Of a stretch of 64,000 nt of DNA, positions 7,700-14,948 are shown one piece after another. The number at the start of each line of letters is the position of its first letter. Positions within the stretch are counted from its first letter, which is position 1. The position numbers and the translations under genes were made by a program. The DNA lies in NCBI RefSeq assembly GCF_019599465.1, contig NZ_RKLR01000005.1:124001-188000 (forward strand), given 5' to 3'. Under the pieces are notes generated by a model. It ran no database searches, was not told the origin of the DNA, and saw only the letters and a program-made list of their open reading frames with translations. This stretch comes from Haloarcula rubra. GTDB taxonomy: Archaea; Halobacteriota; Halobacteria; Halobacteriales; Haloarculaceae.

Positions 7700-8668
7700 A
7701 TGACCGACGAGGACGCGGCCGAGGCGACCCTCGCCCCGGACGAGGCGTTCGCCGTGCTCGGTGACGAGACCCGCATCGGCATCCTCCGTGCGCTGGGCGC
7801 GGCCGAGGAGCCACTCTCCTTCTCCGAACTCCGCGAGCGGGTCGGGGTCGACGACTCCGGTCAGTTCAACTACCACCTAGAGAAGGTCGTCGGCCACTTC
7901 GTCGCCAAGAGCGACGAGGGCTACACCCTCCGACGGTCGGGTCGCCGGGTCGTCGAAGCCGTGCTTTCGGGTGCCGTCACGGAGACGCCCGCCTTCGAGC
8001 GGACCCGCATCGAGGAGGCGTGTGAGTACTGTGGCGCGCCGGTCGAGGTCCGCTGGCGGTCGGGCAACGTGGAACTGTTCTGTACCGAGTGTGCCGGTCG
8101 CTACGGCCAGTCGTACGGGGCCACCAAACGACCGGAACCGGTGGCGGCGGGGTACCTCGGTCGGATGCCGCTCCCCCCGGCGGGTCTGCAGGGCCGGACG
8201 CCCGACGAGATAGTCCGGGCCGCGTGGACGTGGTCGCATCTGGAGATGCTGGCGATGTCGAGTGGGCTCTGTCCCCGCTGTTCGGCACCCGTCGAGACCG
8301 ACGTGTTCGTCTGCGAGGACCACGACGCGAGCGACGGCCTTTGTGACCGGTGTGACGGCGCGCACGCGGTGAACGTCGGCGCCCGGTGCACGAACTGCAT
8401 CTTCCGAAGCGGCGGCGTCCTCGTCGTGGTACTCCTCGCCGACACCGCCCTCCTCGCGTTTCTCACCGCCCACGGCCTCAATCCGGTGGCACCCGACTCC
8501 ATCCGGCGTCTCAACGAAGTCCTCGCCGACTACGACGAGACGGTCCTCTCGACGGACCCGTTCCGGGCCCGGTTCACGTTCGGCGTCGATGGCGACCGCC
8601 TGACCCTGACCGTCGACGACGACCTGTCCGTCGTCGGCGTCGACCACGGGACCGCCGCCAGCCAGTGA
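7700..8668 (+). CDS. ArsR-type winged-helix regulator with zinc-ribbon region
   Basis: A 322-residue probable transcription regulator. Residues 12-90 form a winged helix of the haloarchaeal ArsR-like class (A-F-A-V-L-G-D-E-T-R-I-G-I-L, then F-S-E-L-R-E-R-V-G and F-N-Y-H-L-E-K-V-V). The rest is cysteine rich, with CxxC pairs at about 108/111, 128/131, 191/194, 215/218 and 230/233, so one or more zinc ribbons are likely. A short hydrophobic stretch lies near residues 238-256. This layout is common in haloarchaea as DUF7351-type regulators. Target and signal are unknown; it may be autoregulatory or metal- or redox-sensing. Confidence 0.82.
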   Translation: MTDEDAAEATLAPDEAFAVLGDETRIGILRALGAAEEPLSFSELRERVGVDDSGQFNYHLEKVVGHFVAKSDEGYTLRRSGRRVVEAVLSGAVTETPAFERTRIEEACEYCGAPVEVRWRSGNVELFCTECAGRYGQSYGATKRPEPVAAGYLGRMPLPPAGLQGRTPDEIVRAAWTWSHLEMLAMSSGLCPRCSAPVETDVFVCEDHDASDGLCDRCDGAHAVNVGARCTNCIFRSGGVLVVVLLADTALLAFLTAHGLNPVAPDSIRRLNEVLADYDETVLSTDPFRARFTFGVDGDRLTLTVDDDLSVVGVDHGTAASQ

Positions 8669-8733
8669 GCGTGTCGCCGACGGAGTGGGCGACCACCGCC
8701 ACGCTCCGTTTCAATCTGTGAGAATTCGTTCAG

Positions 8734-8743
8734 AATATTTATC
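8734..8743 (+). promoter_or_regulatory. TATA-like element before the CheF-family gene
   Basis: AATATTTATC stands out in GC-rich surroundings. Its centre is about 35 nt before the ATG at 8773, so transcription would start a few bases before the coding region. Confidence 0.6.
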
Positions 8744-8772
8744 ATGTAGTCCAAGCTACAGACTGTCGAGAG

Positions 8773-9687
8773 ATGTCGGACAGGGTCGAAATCCCGGCGA
8801 CCGTGCTGTGTCACGCGCTCGGCGACGAGCCAGTCGCGACCCACCTCTCGCTTGGCAGTGACACGCTCGGCATCGAGGGCGACGGGTTCGCGGACGAACT
8901 CCGCCTCGACAACCTCTTCGACGTCAGAGTCGGTGCGCCGCCGCAGGCGGCCGCGTCGGCCTTCAGTGGGACCGTCCTGACCGTCGGCTTCGAGCGGGAC
9001 GGGGGGCGGGAAGTGCTGTTCGTGCGGACCGACCCGGACACCCTGACGACGTTCGCCGGCCTGCTGTACCGACGACTGCTCGACGGCGAGGAAGTGGCCG
9101 TGTGCCACCCCGCCGAAATCGGCGGGCGCGTGACCGACGCGACCTACGACATCGGACGGCTTCACGTCGTCCCGGACCGGGTGGGCGTCAGTGACGTGCG
9201 AGCGCCGTTCGACCTCGAACTGGGGATGATAGTCGACTTCTGGCGCTCCACGGAGGAGTTGCTCGGGGACCGCCAGCAGGTCATCCACATCCAGTACGTC
9301 CGCGACGGCGTGGCGGTGTCGCTGGACCTCGCGCTCAACCCGCCGCGCGCCCAACACCTGCTGGGGCGGCATCTCCAGCGGAAGTACGTCGAGACCAGAC
9401 GGGAGATACGGGGGCTCGACGTGCCGCCCGTCGGTGTCCGGGCGCTCGTGCGCCTCTACTCGCTCCGCGGGCGGATGCGGCCCCAGTCACTGGCGGACGG
9501 GGAGTCGGTGTCCACCTCGGCGCTGGTCCGGGCGCTCCGTCGCCGGGGGCTGATAGAACCGGCCGACGGGGAGGTCGCACTCACGTCGCGGGGGTGGATT
9601 CTCGTCACCGAGTACGTGAGCCAGAGCGGCCACGGCCACGAGACGACCGACGGGACGCGCCAACGGGCGGCCGGCCAGACCGATTGA
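8773..9687 (+). CDS. cheF: CheF family chemotaxis-archaellum adaptor
   Basis: A 304-residue protein resembling CheF, which in haloarchaea links the CheY response regulator to the archaellum motor. Family landmarks include the mid-protein stretch with H-P-A-E-I-G-G-R-V-T-D-A and R-L-H-V-V-P-D-R-V-G-V. The two halves are each built of beta strands, and a C-terminal winged-helix-like part (about 230-285) ends in the usual R-R-R-G-L-I-E-P-A-D-G. The che and arl genes normally beside CheF are absent, so this may be a stand-alone paralogue with a changed role. Confidence 0.78.
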   Translation: MSDRVEIPATVLCHALGDEPVATHLSLGSDTLGIEGDGFADELRLDNLFDVRVGAPPQAAASAFSGTVLTVGFERDGGREVLFVRTDPDTLTTFAGLLYRRLLDGEEVAVCHPAEIGGRVTDATYDIGRLHVVPDRVGVSDVRAPFDLELGMIVDFWRSTEELLGDRQQVIHIQYVRDGVAVSLDLALNPPRAQHLLGRHLQRKYVETRREIRGLDVPPVGVRALVRLYSLRGRMRPQSLADGESVSTSALVRALRRRGLIEPADGEVALTSRGWILVTEYVSQSGHGHETTDGTRQRAAGQTD

Positions 9688-9785
9688 ACGCGTCGGGCAC
9701 GAGGGCGTGAGCGACGACCGGCCAGACACCGGCCAACGGTACCGCCGCCCGACCATTCAAACCGCGGAGGCACGAACCCCGGCGC

Positions 9786-10790
9786 ATGGCACTCGACGAC
9801 ATCGACCTCGACTACGTACGACTCGGCGAGACGGGCCTCTCGGTCAGCGAACTCGCCTTCGGGACGTGGCGGTTCGGCCGGGAGACGGCGGACGGCACGC
9901 TCGAAATCGGCGAGGACCGCGCCCACGACCTGCTCGACGCCTACGAGGCGGCCGGTGGGCGCTTCGTCGACACCGCCGACGTGTACGGTGGTGGCGACAG
10001 CGAGGAGTGGATCGGCGACTGGCTCTCGCAGCGTGACCGCGAGGAGTACGTCCTCGCCTCGAAGATATACTGGCCGACCCGCGAGGACGACCCGAACGGG
10101 CGCGGCCTCGGGCGCAAGCACATCCGGCGCAACATCGACCTGATGCTGGACCGCCTCGGGACGGAGTATCTGGACGTGCTGTACATCCACCGCTGGGACG
10201 AGGAGACGCCGGCCCGCGAACTGATGCGGACGCTCACCGGCCTCGTCGACGACGGCAAGGTGAACTACCTCGGGGCGTCGACGTTCGAGCCCAACGCGTG
10301 GCGGGTCGCACAGGCCAACGAACTGGCCGAGCGCGAGGGACTGGAGCCGTTCACCGTCTCCCAGCCCCGTTACAACCTCGTCGACCGCGAAGTGGAGGGG
10401 GACTACCTCGACATGTGTGACCACTACGGCCTCGGGGTCTGCCCGTGGAGTCCGCTGGGACAGGGCGTGCTGACCGGGAAGTACACACGCGACGACCGCG
10501 ACACCGACGCCTCGGCCGGCCGGAGCGACGACTGGAAGGAGTCCTACCTCACCGAGGAGAACTTCGACGTCGTCGACGAGGTGCGGGCCGTCGCCGACGA
10601 GGTGGGCGCCACCCCCGCGCAGGTGTCGCTCGCGTGGCTCATGCACCACGAGAACGTCGCGTCGCCGCTCGTCGGCGCTCGGACGGTCGACCAACTCGAA
10701 GAGAACCTCGCCGCGGCGGCCGTCGACCTCTCCGAGTCGCAGTTCGAGCGCCTCGCCGAGTCGAAGGGCGGTCCCTACGACGACATCTGA
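9786..10790 (+). CDS. Aldo/keto reductase
   Basis: A 334-residue NADPH-dependent oxidoreductase of the aldo/keto reductase superfamily (TIM barrel). The catalytic tetrad is visible: D62 and Y67 in F-V-D-T-A-D-V-Y, K93 in L-A-S-K-I-Y-W and H135 in L-Y-I-H-R-W. The cofactor end includes P-L-V-G-A-R-T-V-D-Q-L-E-E-N-L. It resembles the bacterial YajO/YghZ-type voltage-channel beta-subunit branch. The substrate is probably a sugar or small aldehyde but cannot be fixed. It stands as a single gene 70 bp before sufU. Confidence 0.92.
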   Translation: MALDDIDLDYVRLGETGLSVSELAFGTWRFGRETADGTLEIGEDRAHDLLDAYEAAGGRFVDTADVYGGGDSEEWIGDWLSQRDREEYVLASKIYWPTREDDPNGRGLGRKHIRRNIDLMLDRLGTEYLDVLYIHRWDEETPARELMRTLTGLVDDGKVNYLGASTFEPNAWRVAQANELAEREGLEPFTVSQPRYNLVDREVEGDYLDMCDHYGLGVCPWSPLGQGVLTGKYTRDDRDTDASAGRSDDWKESYLTEENFDVVDEVRAVADEVGATPAQVSLAWLMHHENVASPLVGARTVDQLEENLAAAAVDLSESQFERLAESKGGPYDDI

Positions 10791-10860
10791 GGAGGCCGCC
10801 GCGCCGCCGGAGGGAGCCTCGGAAGCCTTTTCCGGGCCAGTACCGTAACTGAATCCAACA

Positions 10861-11289
10861 ATGGGTATCGGCGGCTCAGATATGTACCGGCAGCAGATTC
10901 TCGACCACTACAAGAACCCTCGGAACACCGGCGAACTCGAGGACCCCACCTTCACCCACGTCGGCGAGAACCCGATGTGCGGCGACGAGATTCGCATGGA
11001 CGTCGTCCTCAGCGAGGACGAGGAGACCATCAAGCGCGTCGCCTTCCGCGGCGACGGCTGTGCCATCTCGCAGGCGTCGGCGTCGATGCTCACGGAGAAA
11101 CTCCACGGGATGTCCGTCGACGAACTGGAGGAGTTGGACCGCGACGACATCGTCGACATGCTCGGCGTCGACATCTCCCCGATGCGAATCAAGTGCGCCG
11201 TCCTCGCGGAGAAGGTCGCACAGGACGGCGCGGAGATATACTTCGGCGAGAAGGACCTCGACAAGACGACGACCGAAGACGACGACTGA
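10861..11289 (+). CDS. sufU: SufU/IscU-type Fe-S scaffold or sulfur acceptor
   Basis: A 142-residue U-type protein that accepts persulfide sulfur from SufS and helps build Fe-S clusters. The three conserved cysteines are C40 (M-C-G-D-E, with the conserved D42), C67 (G-D-G-C-A-I-S) and C112 (I-K-C-A-V-L-A), as in the SufU subgroup. Length is normal, plus a short acidic tail. It lies 3.7 kb downstream of sufS in the same orientation with its own likely promoter (AAGCCTTTT about 30 nt upstream). A separate NifU C-terminal-domain protein is at 53841. Confidence 0.94.
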   Translation: MGIGGSDMYRQQILDHYKNPRNTGELEDPTFTHVGENPMCGDEIRMDVVLSEDEETIKRVAFRGDGCAISQASASMLTEKLHGMSVDELEELDRDDIVDMLGVDISPMRIKCAVLAEKVAQDGAEIYFGEKDLDKTTTEDDD

Positions 11290-11472
11290 TTACAGCAGCG
11301 ACGGCCGCGGCAGGAACCGGACTCGGCACCGCTGGCACGCGACGATGCCGTAGTGGTCGAGACACTGGTGTTCTTCCTCGCAGAGTTCACATTCGAGCCG
11401 GTCGCCACGCTGCCCGTCCGGCCCGAACGGAGTCGTCCGCCGTTCGCTACTCCGTCGAATTGAGGCGAGCAT
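11290..11472 (-). CDS. 60-residue zinc-finger protein
   Basis: A small protein with C-E-L-C near residues 28-31, C37, and C-Q-R-C near 46-49, with two histidines between, giving four or five possible zinc ligands. The N-terminus is basic. It resembles small haloarchaeal zinc-finger micro-proteins of unknown role. The stop is adjacent to the convergent sufU stop. The ATG at 11472 gives the only complete reading. Confidence 0.62.
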   Translation of the reverse strand: MLASIRRSSERRTTPFGPDGQRGDRLECELCEEEHQCLDHYGIVACQRCRVRFLPRPSLL

Positions 11473-11615
11473 CCCGTAGGTGGAGCTAGCGTGTGCTGGG
11501 GGATAAGTAGCCGCCCTAGTCTGTCCGTGGGACTATGACGGACGGCCGTCCGTCTCGCGGCCGGCGGTACCACGGGTCGGGAAAGCTTATCGACCCCGAC
11601 TCGCTGTGTGACAGT

Positions 11616-12383
11616 ATGACCGACGGCAACGAGTGGGACCCCGACGACTACGACGACGGCCACGGCTTCGTCCACGAGTACGGCCGGGACCTGCTGACCC
11701 TGCTGGACCCGGAACCGGGCGAGCGAGTCCTCGACCTCGGGTGTGGCACGGGCCATCTGACCGCCGCCCTTGCCGACAGCGGTGCCGAAGCGGTCGGCAT
11801 CGACGCTTCGGCGGAGATGGTCCGGCGGGCCCGCGAGACGTACCCGTCGCTGGACTTCGAGCGGGCCGACGCCCGAACGTACGCGCCCGAGCGGTCCTTC
11901 GACGCCGTCTTCTCGAACGCCGCCCTCCACTGGATTCCCGGGCCGGACCACGACGCCGTGCTGTCGACCGTCGCGGACGCGCTCGCCGCCGACGGCCGGT
12001 TCGTCGCGGAGTTCGGCGGGCACGGGAACGTCCGGCGCATCACCGACGCACTCGAAGCCGAACTCGCCGAGCACGGCCACGAGGTGGCCCACCCGTGGTA
12101 CTTCCCGACCATCGGCGAGTACGCGCCGCGGCTCGAAGCCCACGGGTTCGAGGTGGCGTCCGCACGGCTGTTCGACCGGCCGACGGAGCTAGACGGCGGC
12201 GAGGACGGCCTCCGCGAGTGGGTCGGGATGTTCGGCGACGAGTTCTTCGATGGGGTCGCGGCCGCGGAGCGCGAGCGAGTGCTGGACGCCGTCGAAGACC
12301 GGGTACGGGACGAGTTGTTCGACGCCGACGGCGAGACGTGGACCGCGGACTACCGACGGCTCCGGGTCGTCGCCAAGATGTGA
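11616..12383 (+). CDS. SAM-dependent class I methyltransferase
   Basis: A 255-residue methyltransferase of the trans-aconitate/Methyltransf_11 type. Motif I is V-L-D-L-G-C-G-T-G-H-L (residues 38-48). Motif II ends in the acidic I-D-A-S pattern. The S-N-A-A-L-H-W-I-P stretch is the classic trans-aconitate-methyltransferase-like signature. The substrate is probably a small carboxylic acid but is not certain. The frame is open from 11535, but I chose the ATG at 11616 because a TATA-like AAGCTTAT lies about 30 nt upstream and the family N-terminus (W-D-P-D-D-Y) begins there. Confidence 0.9.
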   Translation: MTDGNEWDPDDYDDGHGFVHEYGRDLLTLLDPEPGERVLDLGCGTGHLTAALADSGAEAVGIDASAEMVRRARETYPSLDFERADARTYAPERSFDAVFSNAALHWIPGPDHDAVLSTVADALAADGRFVAEFGGHGNVRRITDALEAELAEHGHEVAHPWYFPTIGEYAPRLEAHGFEVASARLFDRPTELDGGEDGLREWVGMFGDEFFDGVAAAERERVLDAVEDRVRDELFDADGETWTADYRRLRVVAKM

Positions 12384-12404
12384 GCGCGGCGAACGGGCAC
12401 TGGG

Positions 12405-12767
12405 TCAGACCGGGCGGAGGTGGTCGTCGCGGGGTTCCCAGAGCGCGCCACCCATCCGCAGTTCGTACAGCGTGTCGAGCGTCTGTCCGACGGTCCACCC
12501 CTGTTTGCTCGTCGCCGCGGCGACGATGCCGACGGGGATACCGCGTTCGAACTGGTCGTCGAGCGCGTGGAGGACCGGTCCGAGGTCACCGGCCTCGGGT
12601 GCCTGTGTCACGGCGGGGTGGTCGGCGACGACCCACTCGACGTCGGCCCCGGTGAGACGGTGTCGGCGGCGGTAGAACTCGACGACGTCGTTGGCCGTCG
12701 ACGCCTCGACGCGTTCGCCGGTCTCCGTACACTGTGCGACGAACGGGGCGGAGTCCTGTTGGCTCAT
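12405..12767 (-). CDS. Small conserved protein paired with Rieske oxygenase
   Basis: A 120-residue cytosolic protein starting M-S-Q-Q-D. It has no signal peptide, membrane segment or cysteine cluster. The first half looks like a small alpha/beta domain (S-T-A-N-D-V-V-E-F-Y-R-R-R-H), and the second half carries Q-G-W-T-V-G-Q-T-L-D-T-L-Y-E-L. I do not recognise the family. The start is 6 bp after the oxygenase stop, so they are co-transcribed and this protein may be a partner or specificity factor of the oxygenase. Confidence 0.72.
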   Translation of the reverse strand: MSQQDSAPFVAQCTETGERVEASTANDVVEFYRRRHRLTGADVEWVVADHPAVTQAPEAGDLGPVLHALDDQFERGIPVGIVAAATSKQGWTVGQTLDTLYELRMGGALWEPRDDHLRPV

Positions 12768-12773
12768 GTCTCC

Positions 12774-13913
12774 TCAGGCCTCGTAGGCTTCCTGTGCCAG
12801 TCGGTGTAGCTTGTGGACGGTGTGCTCGTTCGGGCCGAGTTGGGCCTGCGCCAGCGCGCCGGACTGGAGGCCCTCGTACTGGCGTTCGACGAGTTCGAAG
12901 TCCTCCTCCTGCAGTTGGCGACTCGTCTGGACGAACTCGCGTTCGTCCGCGGTCATCTCGGCGGACTGGAAGTAGTAGTCGGCGATGAGCTGGAACCGCC
13001 CCTCGTCGATGGGGTCGATGATGTACGTGCCGTAGCCGTCGGCGGTGCCGTACATGTTCACCGTGAAGTTCGGCCAGAAGTAGTAGAACTTCGCCTCGTG
13101 TTCCTCGTGGATGCGCATCTCGTCCTCGACGTCCTCGGCGTGGGTGTAGTGCAGAATCCAGTGGTAGTCGTCGACCTCGAGTTCGGAGTCGTTCAGTTCG
13201 ACGCCGGTTATCCAGTCCTGGTGGTTGGCGTGACAGTGGTCACACTCGGAGTAGTTGCCGGCGAACGTCTTCCAGTTACACTCGACCTCGGAGACGTAGC
13301 GGGCGGCGTGTTCGTACTCGCCCAGCGGCAGGGCCTCCAGTTCGTCTTTGAGCGTCCCGGCCTGTTCGGCCAGCGGCATCGGGTCCTCGGCGAAGTTGAG
13401 GAAGACGAGCGGCCCGATGCGGTCCGTCTGTACCTCGCGGAGGCCGTTCGCCTCCGAGTCGAGGCCACACACGTCCTCGTCCTCGAGGTCGGGGTTGAGC
13501 CCCGCCTCCTCGAAGCTCTTGGGCGTGCTCGTGAGGTCGCCGTCGAGGTCGTAGGTCCACATGTGGTACGGACACCGGATGCGCCCCACGTTCCCGGGGT
13601 CGGTCATCGGCGTGTCCTCGACCATCTTCGAGCCGCGGTGCGCACAGACGTTGAAGAACGCCCGTACCTCGTCCTCGGCGTCGCGGACGACGATGACCTG
13701 CCGGTCGCCGACCGTCCGGGTGAAGTACGCCCCCTGTTCCTGTATCGCGTTGGCGTGGCCGGCGTACACCCAGTACTGGCCGAACACCTTGTCCTTCTCC
13801 ATCTCGTGGACCGCGGGGTCGGTGAAGTACCGCGCGGGGAGCGCGTTCGTCTCGTCGGTGATGTCGGGACTGACCGCCTCTACCTCGTCGTTCGTGGTGT
13901 TCCACCGCGTCAT
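12774..13913 (-). CDS. Rieske-type ring-hydroxylating oxygenase alpha subunit
   Basis: A 379-residue Rieske non-heme iron oxygenase. The [2Fe-2S] ligands are in C-A-H-R-G (C90, H92) and C-P-Y-H-M-W (C114, H117). The mononuclear iron motif is N-Y-S-E-C-D-H-C-H-A-N-H (N220, H226, H231). The E-C-x-H-C pattern resembles the carnitine/glycine-betaine oxygenase branch more than aromatic dioxygenases, so a quaternary-amine substrate is possible (inference). No reductase or ferredoxin is adjacent. The frame is open to 14027, but M-T-R-W at 13913 begins the family sequence, and CTTAAATGG-type DNA near 13967-13976 may be its promoter. Confidence 0.86.
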   Translation of the reverse strand: MTRWNTTNDEVEAVSPDITDETNALPARYFTDPAVHEMEKDKVFGQYWVYAGHANAIQEQGAYFTRTVGDRQVIVVRDAEDEVRAFFNVCAHRGSKMVEDTPMTDPGNVGRIRCPYHMWTYDLDGDLTSTPKSFEEAGLNPDLEDEDVCGLDSEANGLREVQTDRIGPLVFLNFAEDPMPLAEQAGTLKDELEALPLGEYEHAARYVSEVECNWKTFAGNYSECDHCHANHQDWITGVELNDSELEVDDYHWILHYTHAEDVEDEMRIHEEHEAKFYYFWPNFTVNMYGTADGYGTYIIDPIDEGRFQLIADYYFQSAEMTADEREFVQTSRQLQEEDFELVERQYEGLQSGALAQAQLGPNEHTVHKLHRLAQEAYEA

Positions 13914-14027
13914 ACGTCGAAACCTTCGGGCAGTTGCCCCATGGGAGTTCACCACAGATGACACACCATTTAAGTCCCCTCCGGAGAACTGGCGCCGTCG
14001 CAGACGGCACTCGGGGTGGGACCCCAT

Positions 14028-14681
14028 TCACTCGTCGACGAGAACGTCCTCGACGAGTTGTCGCGTCCCTCGGCGGAGGCGCCCGCCGACGGCGGTCGGA
14101 CAGATACCGAGTCGCTCGGCCAGTTCGGCCTGGGTCGTCTCGCGTGGCTCCGCGAAGTAGCCACACCGGTACGCTTCGGTCAGCGCGCGTCGCTGTTCCT
14201 CGCTGACGGCCGTCACGGTGCCGTCGGCCATCCCGTGCCGGTCGTAGACGCGGACCAAATCGAAGGCGATTCCCTCCGACCGGCAGTGCTCCCAGAGTTC
14301 GGCGATGGCCTGCCGGTCGGGGAGTTGCAGGCGGAGTCGCCACCCGGTGTCGGCCGTCCGCGCCTCCAGCACCAACCCGCCCAGTTCCGTGACCTTCGGG
14401 GAGAGGAGTTCCGTGTCGGAGCGGTGGGTGAACCGGTACAACCGGGAGGTATCGGACTCGGAGACGACCATGGCCTCGGCGACGGTGTCGTCCCGTTCGA
14501 CGGCCGCGTCGAAGCGCTCGAACTCGCCCGACTCGCTCTGGACGAGGAAGAAGAACATCGACGTCTCGGGGTCGGTCATCGAGTTCGTCACAACGCGCAC
14601 GTCGACCGACGGCACCCGTTCGACGGTGGGTGCCAGCGTCAGTTTCTCGTGGTCGATGCGGATGACGGCGATTAGACTCAT
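14028..14681 (-). CDS. Bat-type helix-turn-helix regulator (HTH-10)
   Basis: A 217-residue haloarchaeal regulator related to the C-terminal half of the bacterio-opsin activator. The N-terminal 150 residues are a beta-rich sensor-like module. The HTH-10 domain occupies about 155-212, with the typical L-T-E-A-Y-R-C-G-Y-F-A-E-P-R then T-Q-A-E-L-A-E-R-L-G-I. It lies upstream of the Rieske oxygenase gene on the same strand with a 114-bp gap, so it probably regulates that gene. Signal unknown. Confidence 0.87.
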   Translation of the reverse strand: MSLIAVIRIDHEKLTLAPTVERVPSVDVRVVTNSMTDPETSMFFFLVQSESGEFERFDAAVERDDTVAEAMVVSESDTSRLYRFTHRSDTELLSPKVTELGGLVLEARTADTGWRLRLQLPDRQAIAELWEHCRSEGIAFDLVRVYDRHGMADGTVTAVSEEQRRALTEAYRCGYFAEPRETTQAELAERLGICPTAVGGRLRRGTRQLVEDVLVDE

Positions 14682-14948
14682 AGTGCGTTCCTCAGACGGG
14701 CCGTCCCCGTCTCGGGACGGACGAGGGGCCGACGACCCGCGGGCACGTCCGACTCCACGTCCCGGGCGAGCGGCGGCCGCCGTGACTTCGTGGCACGCTC
14801 CCGGCCAATCGTTCGGTTTCGTCGCGGTACGTGTGCGCTTCGTTCACACAGATACCGGAACGACGGTCGAACGAATCACTCTTGAGACGTATTATCTCAG
14901 GTTTTTATACCGACGGGGAGGCCGGCCGAAAGTGAGAGTCGGCGCCGG

